Shown here one piece after another: positions 17,098 through 23,917 of a stretch of DNA of 64,000 nt; the stretch's first letter is position 1, and each line of letters begins with the position of its first letter. Under the pieces are notes generated by a model. It did not search any database, was not told where the DNA came from, and was given only the letters and a program-made list of their open reading frames with translations. The DNA is from CAILHX01 sp046155285 (lineage in GTDB: Bacteria > Pseudomonadota > Gammaproteobacteria > Burkholderiales > Methylophilaceae): contig JBJXEA010000026.1 of assembly GCA_046155285.1 (NCBI GenBank), positions 62,001-126,000 on the forward strand, in the 5' to 3' direction. Both the position numbers and the translations under genes were made by a program.

Positions 17098-17981
17098 AAA
17101 TTCGCTTCTGGGGAGTACGCGGTTCCATCGCCGTTCCCGGAGCGAATACCATACGCTATGGTGGCAATACCACTTGTATTGAAGTGCGTACCGACGATAA
17201 TGACCTAATTATTCTCGACGGCGGTACAGGCATCTTTCAATTAGGCAATCACCTGCTCAAGCACATGCCTATTGATGCCCACGTGTTTATGACCCACACC
17301 CACTGGGATCATATTCAGGGTTTGCCCATGTTCACGCCCATCTTCATCCCCGGCAACAAACTCAATATCTATGGTGCTTTCGATCCGGTATCCGGGACTG
17401 GCATTGAAAAGGTGATGGACATCCAGTTGCAGTACAGCTTTTTCCCTGTGAGAGAGGCTGAACTCAAGGCCGATATTGAATATAAAACCATGCGTCCAGG
17501 GCAAACCGTGACTGTGGGCAATGCTGAAGTGACGGGGACTTTACTCAACCATCCCGTTATCAATTTTGGCTACCGTGTAGAACATAATGGAAAATCCATG
17601 TTTTTCACCGGCGACCATGAGCCGCCCTACAATTTCTACGAACCTGGTGACCCGCATTACGAAGAATTTGAATCCATTATCAAAGACAAAGAGCGCGAAA
17701 TCATCGGCGCCATGCGTGGTGTGGATGTACTCGTCGCCGACTCATCTTATACGCTCTCTGAATATCCCGCCAAAAAAGGCTATGGACACGGCACTTTCGA
17801 TTCCAGCATCCGCATGGCGCGTGAAGCTGGCGTGAGCACGCTGATCTGCACCCACCACGAGCCGACCCGCAGCGACGACGAGCTGGAAGCCGTATTCGCC
17901 GAGGTGCTCAGCCGCCATCCGCACCAACAGGGCGATCCTGAAATTATTCTCTCGCGTGAGGGGCTGGAATTTGAGTTTTAA
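17094..17981 (+). CDS. Metallo-beta-lactamase-fold hydrolase
   Basis: A 295-aa enzyme with the MBL signature HxHxDH in THTHWDHIQG (about residues 64-70), further ligand positions in TGDHE and the C-terminal TCTHHEPTRSDDE-type block. The opening MKIRFWGVRGSIAVPG...RYGGNTTC defines a subgroup often annotated as phosphodiesterase-like or RNase Z-like; the substrate is unknown. The gene is translationally coupled to the HDOD gene. Confidence 0.87.
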   Translation: MKIRFWGVRGSIAVPGANTIRYGGNTTCIEVRTDDNDLIILDGGTGIFQLGNHLLKHMPIDAHVFMTHTHWDHIQGLPMFTPIFIPGNKLNIYGAFDPVSGTGIEKVMDIQLQYSFFPVREAELKADIEYKTMRPGQTVTVGNAEVTGTLLNHPVINFGYRVEHNGKSMFFTGDHEPPYNFYEPGDPHYEEFESIIKDKEREIIGAMRGVDVLVADSSYTLSEYPAKKGYGHGTFDSSIRMAREAGVSTLICTHHEPTRSDDELEAVFAEVLSRHPHQQGDPEIILSREGLEFEF

Positions 17982-18008
17982 GCGCTGCCTTTCGGCATGT
18001 GTCGCAGT

Positions 18009-19616
18009 ATGTTAAGAATCACTGAACTCAAGCTTCCCATAGACCACGCCGAGAGCGCTCTACGTCCGGCCATCCTCAAACGTCTCGGTCTTACCGACTC
18101 AGAACTGCTCAATTTTTCCATCTTCAAACGCAGCGTTGACGCGCGTAAAAAAGATGCGATTCTGTTTATCTATGCGGTGGACGTGGAGGTCGCGGATGAG
18201 GCTCTGCACCTCAAAAAATTCAAAAACGATAAAAACATCACTCCTTCACCCGACATGGAATATCACCATGCCAGCCAAGCTCCAACCATTTTCAAACAAC
18301 GCCCCATCGTCATCGGCACTGGCCCTTGCGGCATGTTTGCGGGCTTGATGCTGGCGCAAATGGGTTTCAAACCCATTATTCTGGAGCGCGGCAAAGCGGT
18401 GCGCGAACGTACTCAAGACACTTGGGGGCTATGGCGCAAGAATAAGCTCAATCCTGAATCCAACGTGCAGTTTGGCGAAGGCGGCGCAGGCACATTTTCT
18501 GACGGTAAGCTCTATAGCCAAGTTAAAGACCCGCGCTATTTGGGGCGTAAAGTGATGCAGGAATTTGTCAAAGCTGGTGCGCCTGAGGAAATACTCTACG
18601 TCGCGCATCCCCATATCGGCACGTTCAGACTGGTTGGCGTGGTGGAGAACATACGCGCACAAATACTGGCGCTAGGCGGTGAAATCCGCTTCAGCAGCCG
18701 CGTGGAAGACCTAGAGATTGAGTACGGCAAAGTGCGTGGCGTAAAGCTTAACAATGGCGAAACGCTTACCGCTGATCATGTAGTGCTGGCCGTCGGCCAC
18801 AGCGCCCGCGACACCTTCGCCATGCTGCATGAGCGCGGCGTACATGTCGAAGCCAAACCGTTTTCGCTCGGCTTTCGCATTGAACATCCGCAAACCATGA
18901 TAGACCGCTGCCGCTTAGGGAGAAACGCGGGCAATCCTTTGCTGGGCGCGGCGGATTACAAACTGGTGTATCACGCCAGCAATGGCCGCTCGGTTTATAG
19001 CTTCTGCATGTGTCCCGGCGGTACCGTGGTCGCGGCTGCATCCGAGCCGAATCGAGTAGTCACCAACGGCATGAGCCAGTATTCGCGTAATGAGCGCAAC
19101 GCCAATGCGGGCATCGTGGTGGGGATTACGCCAGAGGCCGATTATCCGGGACATCCATTGGCGGGCATGGAGTTTCAGCGCATATGGGAATCTCGCGCGT
19201 TTGAATTGGGTGGTGGGACGTATGAAGCTCCGGGGCAATTGGTGGGGGATTTTCTGGCGGGACGCCCTTCCACAAGCTTGGGCGAAGTGATTCCCTCCTA
19301 TACGCCAGGCGTACATCTCACCGACCTCGCAACCAGCTTGCCAGATTACGCCATTGAAGCCATCCGCGAAGCGATTCCCGCTTTCGACAAACAGATAAAA
19401 GGCTTTGCACGCGAGGATGCGGTGCTGACCGGCGTTGAAACCCGCACCTCGTCGCCGATACGTATCACCCGCGATGACAACACGCTGCAAAGCCTCAACA
19501 CCAAGGGCTTATATCCCGCCGGAGAAGGTGCGGGCTACGCAGGCGGTATACTGTCGGCGGCGATAGATGGCATCAAGATCGCCGAAGCCGTCGCTCTCAG
19601 TTTATTAGGAAAATAA
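18009..19616 (+). CDS. NAD(P)/FAD-dependent dehydrogenase (COG2509 type)
   Basis: A large flavoprotein (about 535 aa) with an N-terminal ~90-residue alpha/beta domain (MLRITELKLPIDHAESALR...) followed by a Rossmann FAD-binding motif VIGTGPCGMFAGLML and conserved blocks NVQFGEGGAGTFSDGKLYS and GVETRTSSPIRITR. The C-terminal GEGAGYAGGILSAAIDGI closes the FAD site. These define the uncharacterised 'FAD-dependent dehydrogenase' family. ATG 18009 fits the family start better than the ATG at 17997. It overlaps the first EamA-like gene (TAATG), so it heads the 18009-22691 operon; whether it shares the pathway is unknown. Confidence 0.88.
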   Translation: MLRITELKLPIDHAESALRPAILKRLGLTDSELLNFSIFKRSVDARKKDAILFIYAVDVEVADEALHLKKFKNDKNITPSPDMEYHHASQAPTIFKQRPIVIGTGPCGMFAGLMLAQMGFKPIILERGKAVRERTQDTWGLWRKNKLNPESNVQFGEGGAGTFSDGKLYSQVKDPRYLGRKVMQEFVKAGAPEEILYVAHPHIGTFRLVGVVENIRAQILALGGEIRFSSRVEDLEIEYGKVRGVKLNNGETLTADHVVLAVGHSARDTFAMLHERGVHVEAKPFSLGFRIEHPQTMIDRCRLGRNAGNPLLGAADYKLVYHASNGRSVYSFCMCPGGTVVAAASEPNRVVTNGMSQYSRNERNANAGIVVGITPEADYPGHPLAGMEFQRIWESRAFELGGGTYEAPGQLVGDFLAGRPSTSLGEVIPSYTPGVHLTDLATSLPDYAIEAIREAIPAFDKQIKGFAREDAVLTGVETRTSSPIRITRDDNTLQSLNTKGLYPAGEGAGYAGGILSAAIDGIKIAEAVALSLLGK

Positions 19617-19972
19617 TGTCTCATCTTGCCCTTTTGGTATGGTTACTGAATGTCATCGTAGACACTACGGGACACGTGGCGCTCAAGCGTGCCGCCATCA
19701 GTGAACACGAAAACGAATGGCAGCGCTGGAAGATCATGCTGTCCTCAGTTCCATTATGGGTAGGCATCGTGTGCTTTGTGATGGAGTTCGTGTTGTGGTT
19801 GGTGTTGTTATCCATCTTGCCGCTGTCTCTGGGGGTGCTGCTGAGCGCCTTCAACACCGTCGCCATCATGCTGGCCGGGCGCATCATCTTCAAAGAATTA
19901 CTCGATCCTTTCCGTATTGTTGGCATCACACTCATCACCGTGGGCGTGGCGCTGGCAGGGGGCTACGCATGA
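19616..19972 (+). CDS. Half-size EamA/SMR-like membrane protein 1
   Basis: A 118-aa protein with about four hydrophobic helices and the EamA/SMR end pattern (SLGVLLSAFNTVAIMLAGRIIFKELLDPFRIVGITLITVGV). Such half-size members act as dimers, either multidrug exporters or lipid-linked-sugar flippases such as ArnE/ArnF. It sits directly before a second half-size member with an ATGA overlap (19969-19972), so a heterodimer is likely. The next genes encode a DegT-type aminotransferase and an acyltransferase, which favours transport of a biosynthetic intermediate over drug export. Confidence 0.82.
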   Translation: MSHLALLVWLLNVIVDTTGHVALKRAAISEHENEWQRWKIMLSSVPLWVGIVCFVMEFVLWLVLLSILPLSLGVLLSAFNTVAIMLAGRIIFKELLDPFRIVGITLITVGVALAGGYA

Positions 19973-20358
19973 AAAAGGCCTACTTCTACGCCATCGGTTT
20001 CAGCGTGTTGATATTCTTCGACACACTCACCCACGTCGCCATCAAGCTGGCATCAAGCCACGCAGGGGAGTTCGCCATCAGTGCCGAATGGATTGCCCTA
20101 GTGTTGCAAAACCCGTGGCTCTACTGCGCGATCCTTGGCTATCTGGGCGCATTCGTATCGTGGATGACACTCTTGAAACACGCTCCCATGGGACCTGCAT
20201 TCGCGGCCTCACATTTAGGGATGGTGGCGGTGCTGGCGGTCTCGGTTGGATTCTTCGGCGAACATCTCAGCAATCTACAACTGGTCGGCGCGGCTTGCAT
20301 CGTGTTGGGCATTGTGTGTTTAAGCATTAGCGAGACTAAGCAATCTCATGTTGCGTGA
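19969..20358 (+). CDS. Half-size EamA/SMR-like membrane protein 2
   Basis: A 129-aa four-helix protein, partner of the previous gene. The start is ATG 19969, inside the stop of gene 1; a longer in-frame extension upstream is only a shadow of that gene in another frame. The helices around residues 5-25, 40-68, 76-95 and 100-122 and the pattern GPAFAASHLGMVAVLAVSVG...LVGAACIVLGIV fit EamA/SMR proteins. It overlaps the DegT-like gene by 11 bases. Substrate unknown; comparison with ArnE/ArnF is inference. Confidence 0.82.
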   Translation: MKKAYFYAIGFSVLIFFDTLTHVAIKLASSHAGEFAISAEWIALVLQNPWLYCAILGYLGAFVSWMTLLKHAPMGPAFAASHLGMVAVLAVSVGFFGEHLSNLQLVGAACIVLGIVCLSISETKQSHVA

Positions 20359-21538
20359 GCCGCCACCCACCGCTGGGTTGCCGCTCTTTTGGCGCGATTT
20401 CCTGCCTAGCAACGCGTCACTTGAACAAAATTTAGCCGCATTTTTAGGCCAGCCCCAAACGCAAATTGAATGTTCCGGCACCGCAGCGATGATGGTGGCA
20501 CTCGCTACCCTCAAACGCCTTAGCAATCGCCGTTCCGTCGTGATTCCCGCCTACACTTGCCCTTGGGTGCCGCTTGCCATCTTGCGTTGCGGACTAAGGC
20601 CGGTGTTGTGCGATACCAAAAAAAATCATTTCGATTTTTGCCCTGAAGCGCTTAAAAGCGTGTGCGGCGATGATACTTTAGCCGTCATTCCCACCCACTT
20701 GAGCGGACGCATAGCTGATCTTAAAAGCGCCGCTGACATCGCCCACCAATGTGGTGCTTATCTGGTGGAAGACGCAGCGCAAGCACTAGGCGCACGCTGG
20801 CAAGGCCAATTGGCGGGGACTTTGGGCGATATAGGCTGTTACAGCTTGGGCGTAGGTAAAGGGCTCACCATTTATGCCGGAGGTGCTGTGATAGCGCGCG
20901 ACGATAATCTACAACAACGGCTACGCGCCACGGCCAAGGAGATTTGCCCCAGCAGCATCGCGTGGGAAGCCCGTCGCTTGATAGAACTCACTGGCTACTA
21001 TTTGCTATACCGTCCCTTGGGTTTGGGGATGGCTTTTGGCTGGTCGCTGCGACGTAATTTGAAAAAAAAGCAGTTGATTGAAGCGGTGGGCGACGACTGC
21101 TCGCCAAACTTTCCTCTGCATCAAGTGGGTCGCTGGCGCAAGACAATAGGCGCTCACGCCCTGCAACGGCTGCCTGATTTTATCGCGCTCACCACTGCGC
21201 AAGCCTTGCGCCGCAAGGCGCGATTGACTGCCATTGCGGGTATTAGTGTTATGGAAGACAACGATGGAGATAGCGGCACATGGCCTTATTTCTTGGTGTT
21301 GATGCCCAGCCAGCAAGCGCGGGATAAGGCTTTGGCGCAACTTTGGCCTGCCGAACTGGGGGTAGGGCGCTTGTTCATCCATGCCCTGCCTGATTACGAT
21401 TACCTCCGCTTTGATTCAACCGACACGCCCAATGCGCGAGACTTTGCGGCACGCACGCTGACCATCACCAACAGTCTGTGGCTTGAGGAAGACGATTTTT
21501 TGCAGATTTGCAAAGTGCTGGAGCAATCCCTTGTCTGA
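20348..21538 (+). CDS. DegT/DnrJ/EryC1-family PLP aminotransferase
   Basis: A 396-aa fold-type I PLP enzyme of the family that usually aminates nucleotide-linked keto-sugars. ECSGTAAMMVAL (about 41-52) is the phosphate-binding turn, EDAAQALGA contains the cofactor-ring Asp142, and Lys171 in SLGVGKGL is the expected Schiff-base lysine. The C-terminal half is divergent from well-known members. Overlaps with both neighbours (11 and 8 bases) bind it to the EamA pair and the GNAT gene. Likely product: an amino group on a sugar or similar carbonyl compound; substrate not deducible. Confidence 0.85.
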   Translation: MLREPPPTAGLPLFWRDFLPSNASLEQNLAAFLGQPQTQIECSGTAAMMVALATLKRLSNRRSVVIPAYTCPWVPLAILRCGLRPVLCDTKKNHFDFCPEALKSVCGDDTLAVIPTHLSGRIADLKSAADIAHQCGAYLVEDAAQALGARWQGQLAGTLGDIGCYSLGVGKGLTIYAGGAVIARDDNLQQRLRATAKEICPSSIAWEARRLIELTGYYLLYRPLGLGMAFGWSLRRNLKKKQLIEAVGDDCSPNFPLHQVGRWRKTIGAHALQRLPDFIALTTAQALRRKARLTAIAGISVMEDNDGDSGTWPYFLVLMPSQQARDKALAQLWPAELGVGRLFIHALPDYDYLRFDSTDTPNARDFAARTLTITNSLWLEEDDFLQICKVLEQSLV

Positions 21539-22691
21539 GCTCACACTGCGTTGGGTCAATTCAGAATCCGAAATTCCGGCGGAATTGTGGGAAGCCTGCT
21601 TTCCCGCGCCGTTCGAGGGGCACTGGTGGTACCAAGCGCTGGAACACTGCGGCATAGAAGACCAGTTCACCTTTATCTACGGTTTGGTGCTGGAGAACGA
21701 GCGCCCCGTCGCCATCGCCCCCGCCTTCCTGATGGATGTACCGATCCGGCTGGTGGTGCCGCCTGCACTGCTTCCTATCTTTAATGTACTGGGCAAAGTC
21801 ATGCCTTCGGCGCTTTATCAGCGCACGCTGTTCATCGGCTCGCCGTGCAGCGACGAAGGCCGCGTGGGCATGGTACAAGGAGTGGATAGGCTCGCCGTAC
21901 TGCGCTGCGTGAATGACGCACTGCTCGCCAAATCCAAGGAATTTAAAGCACCGATGCGGGTATGGAAGGACTTTCCCGCTGAGTACGACCAGGAACTCAC
22001 GACGATAGCCAAGGAGGCCAAGCTGTTCCGGCTGGTGAGCTTTCCCGGTGCGGAGGCGCATATCGGAGGCAGCAAGGATGCCTATCTGGCCTCACTCAAA
22101 TCCTCGCGCCGCAACAAGCTGAAGAAGAAACTGAAACAGGCCGCCAACGCGCCGGTGAATGTAGAGATCGTGCAGCAGCCGAGTACCGAGGTGATGGACG
22201 AACTGTTTGGGCTGTTTTGGCAGACCTACGAGAAAGGCACCACTAAGTTCGAGCGACTGAACCGTAAGTTCTTCGACCTCATTTCCGCCCACCCCCATGC
22301 TTACTACGTCGTGCTCCGGTCACGCGAAAACGGCAAGGTGCTGGCCTTCATGCTGTGCTTCGCTTTGGGCAAGCATGTCATCAACAAATTCATCGGCATT
22401 GATTACAGCCAACCCAAAGAATGGTTCCTCTACTTCCGCCTTTGGGAAGCCGCCGTGGAATGGTCAGCCAGCATGGGTGCCGAGTCCATCCAGAGCGGGC
22501 AGACCGGTTATGCGCCGAAGGTAGAACTGGGGCACGACATGGTGACGCTCACCAACTACTGCACGCATACCAACCCGCTCGTGCACTGGATATTCGCCAC
22601 GGTTGCCAAGACGATCAACTGGGATACACTGGATGAAGATTTGGCGGAGTATGTGAAGGCTTATCCGGAATTGAGACCAAAAAGTGCGTAG
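21531..22691 (+). CDS. GNAT/FemAB-like N-acyltransferase
   Basis: A 386-aa protein with two tandem GNAT-like halves, in the style of Acetyltransf_6/FemAB-related acyltransferases. Recognisable parts are YLASLKSSRRNKLKKKLKQA at mid-protein and a C-terminal FKFIG(I/D)YSQPKEWFLYF-like strand-helix block followed by QSGQTGYAPKVELGHDM. These enzymes transfer acyl or aminoacyl groups to amines. I use TTG 21531, which overlaps the DegT-like stop by 8 bases and has GGAG nearby; a longer frame from 21483 covers the aminotransferase tail and looks spurious. The substrate is unknown; joint action with the upstream aminotransferase (acylating the new amine) is a reasonable inference. Confidence 0.8.
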   Translation: MSELTLRWVNSESEIPAELWEACFPAPFEGHWWYQALEHCGIEDQFTFIYGLVLENERPVAIAPAFLMDVPIRLVVPPALLPIFNVLGKVMPSALYQRTLFIGSPCSDEGRVGMVQGVDRLAVLRCVNDALLAKSKEFKAPMRVWKDFPAEYDQELTTIAKEAKLFRLVSFPGAEAHIGGSKDAYLASLKSSRRNKLKKKLKQAANAPVNVEIVQQPSTEVMDELFGLFWQTYEKGTTKFERLNRKFFDLISAHPHAYYVVLRSRENGKVLAFMLCFALGKHVINKFIGIDYSQPKEWFLYFRLWEAAVEWSASMGAESIQSGQTGYAPKVELGHDMVTLTNYCTHTNPLVHWIFATVAKTINWDTLDEDLAEYVKAYPELRPKSA

Positions 22692-22778
22692 GTGTAGCTT
22701 AGACATTGTTGACAGTTTTTACTTGCCAGACTAGGCTAATAAATCAAATGGTTAAATATAATTTTCTACTTTTCATCA

Positions 22779-22821
22779 ACCCAAGTTATACACCTTTATC
22801 GGTGTATATTTTACGTTGGGC
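22779..22821 (+). repeat. Attachment core at left edge of cassette array (degenerate attC-like)
   Basis: The right box GTTGGGC (22815-22821) matches the integron core consensus GTTRRRY. To its left, ACCCAAG (22779-22785) pairs with it over CCCAA/TTGGG, and ATACACC/GGTGTAT pair around a short loop, so a short attC-like hairpin is possible. It does not share the internal sequence of the two attC sites to the right. It may be a degenerate attC, a vestigial attI or a secondary integration site. Confidence 0.55.
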
Positions 22822-23429
22822 ATCAATAGCGCTATGAATACTTTCCTTAAAATATTATTTTTTTATTTAACAATCCACTGTTCATTAAGCCACTCAGCTC
22901 AAGAAACATCTATTGATCAAAAAATAGTTCATCTTGTTAGTAGTTACGCTACTGCAATCTCTTGTGACTGGGGCGGTATAAACTCCAAGAGCATTGCAGC
23001 TTTAGTTCCCTATAAAAACCAAGAAGATTACGACTCTGCCAAGTATGCTGTTTTATGGTCTGGCGATATTGGTTGTTTGGGTGGTTCCGGTTCTGTTACA
23101 ACGAATATTGCTATAGTTATAGTTAGTGAGTCTGGGCAGTTTGTTATCGACCCAAGTTTATCTTCTCCTGCAATTAAATTTCAAAGTATTGACTCAAGAT
23201 TTTTCCCTAAAATTATCAGCAACACCTCTGACGCCCTCGTTCTGGAGGGCATGGATTATGATCTTCCTAAAGACAGTATGTGCTGCCCTTCAATCCCTGT
23301 TCAAGTTACAGTTAAAGTTAATGAAAAAGGTGACTGGAAAGTGATTGATAAAAAAGTTAAAAATCGAGAAAAAATGCCCAACCCATCGTTCAAGCGGGAC
23401 ACGCTAAAGCGTGCCCCTTAACTCAAACG
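22816..23429 (+). mobile_element. Integron gene cassette A
   Basis: This 614-base unit runs from just after the G of the core GTTGGGC to the G of the core GTTAGGT and carries one ORF followed by an attC site. When circularised, its attC would have R' = G+TTGGGC and R'' = GCCCAAC, which are exact reverse complements, as expected for a genuine cassette. No integrase gene is present in the window. Confidence 0.85.
22834..23421 (+). CDS. Cassette A exported protein, unknown function
   Basis: A 195-aa protein starting at ATG 22834, 12 bases after the core site, as is typical of cassette genes; a TTG at 22816 within the core is less likely. The N-terminus is a signal peptide (hydrophobic residues 4-18, cleavage after about HSA). 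The mature part contains several cysteines (ISCDW, IGCLGG, MCCPS), suggesting disulfides in the periplasm. The last ~14 residues (PNPSFKRDTLKRAP) are encoded by the attC site itself, and the stop lies within it. I do not recognise the domain. AT-rich. Confidence 0.75.
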   Translation: MNTFLKILFFYLTIHCSLSHSAQETSIDQKIVHLVSSYATAISCDWGGINSKSIAALVPYKNQEDYDSAKYAVLWSGDIGCLGGSGSVTTNIAIVIVSESGQFVIDPSLSSPAIKFQSIDSRFFPKIISNTSDALVLEGMDYDLPKDSMCCPSIPVQVTVKVNEKGDWKVIDKKVKNREKMPNPSFKRDTLKRAP

Positions 23430-23435
23430 TTAGGT
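23376..23435 (+). repeat. attC recombination site of cassette A
   Basis: A 60-base site with R'' GCCCAAC (23376-23382) and R' GTTAGGT (23429-23435), matching RYYYAAC and GTTRRRY. The interior has paired arms GGGaCACGC/GCGTGCCCC around TAAA, and the segments TTCAAGCGGGAC and CCTTAACTCAAAC resemble classic '59-base elements' of integrons. It shares its outer interior blocks with the second attC at 23771. Confidence 0.88.
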
Positions 23436-23822
23436 GTTTATCTATGCAAGACTATGAAACATGGATAATTGATACTGGTGACGAGGTAATTCATCGTAAG
23501 GCAAGTATTGGCTTCGCTTCACTAACAGATATAGAAAAAGCCATTTATTGTTTTTGGGTCATTGATTACGCTGTAAGAAATTCTGGGACTTTAGAACCAA
23601 TGCGAGAGCTATACCCAACTGCAATTAGCGAATTAAAAGCAATTGCAGTTAAAGAAAATTGGATATTGTTATCTGCGATGCTTTCAATTAAAAACGAATC
23701 GGAGTTCTGTGATAACTACTACTCGTCATTTGACAAAGCATGTTCAGAGTTAGCTCGCAACTATGCTCACACCTAACCCATCATTCAAGCGGGACGCCTA
23801 ACGGCGCCCCTTAATTCAAACG
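23430..23822 (+). mobile_element. Integron gene cassette B
   Basis: A 393-base unit from after the G of GTTAGGT to the G of GTTATGC, with one ORF and an attC. Its R'' box ACCTAAC is the exact reverse complement of its own starting core GTTAGGT, while the core to its right (GTTATGC) belongs to the next DNA. This is the expected signature of site-specific cassette insertion. Confidence 0.85.
23444..23776 (+). CDS. Cassette B protein, unknown function
   Basis: A 110-aa, acidic, probably cytoplasmic helical protein with no signal peptide. The start ATG 23444 lies 8 bases after the core site; a longer frame beginning at 23411 overlaps the attC and is unlikely. The stop TAA falls within the R'' box of the following attC. 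It has several aromatic residues (YETWI, YCFWVIDYAV) and two C-terminal cysteines. I do not recognise the family; immunity-type or other small cassette proteins are possible but unproved. Confidence 0.72.
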   Translation: MQDYETWIIDTGDEVIHRKASIGFASLTDIEKAIYCFWVIDYAVRNSGTLEPMRELYPTAISELKAIAVKENWILLSAMLSIKNESEFCDNYYSSFDKACSELARNYAHT

Positions 23823-23828
23823 TTATGC
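23771..23828 (+). repeat. attC recombination site of cassette B
   Basis: A 58-base site with R'' ACCTAAC (23771-23777) and right core GTTATGC (23822-23828). Arms GGGACGCC/GGCGCCCC pair around TAAC. The blocks CCATC-TTCAAGCGGGAC and CCCCTTAA-TCAAACGTTA are shared with the attC of cassette A, so the two sites belong to one attC family. Confidence 0.85.
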
Positions 23829-23855
23829 ATCATGAAGAACTCATAGGACGGACTC

Positions 23856-23914
23856 GCTTGCAGCAAGCGTAGGGTGCGTTCCACGCACCATTTGGTGCGG
23901 GTGCCGCACCCTAC
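23856..23914. repeat. Palindromic intergenic repeat at convergent junction
   Basis: Two adjacent hairpins: GCTTGCAGCAAGC (23856-23868), then a larger structure with outer arms GTAGGGTGCG and CGCACCCTAC (23869-23914) and an inner CGCACC/GGTGCG pair. The 'GTAGGGTGCGT' type of element is widespread in proteobacterial spacers. It lies 4 bases from the ketoacyl synthase stop and may end transcription from both sides. Confidence 0.6.
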
Positions 23915-23917
23915 AGA

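Noticed and set aside
19717..19968. Long N-terminal extension of the second EamA-like gene
   Set aside because: The frame back to 19717 overlaps the first EamA-like gene in another frame and has a His/Arg-rich, non-membrane translation; ATG 19969 gives the expected start.
19616..21538. Arn (L-Ara4N) operon
   Set aside because: Only ArnE/F-like and DegT-type genes occur; ArnA, ArnC, ArnD and ArnT are missing from the window.
22700..22815. Integrase gene or canonical attI site at the left of the cassette array
   Set aside because: The sequence left of GTTGGGC is a short AT-rich spacer after the GNAT-type gene; no tyrosine recombinase frame occurs on either strand in the neighbourhood.
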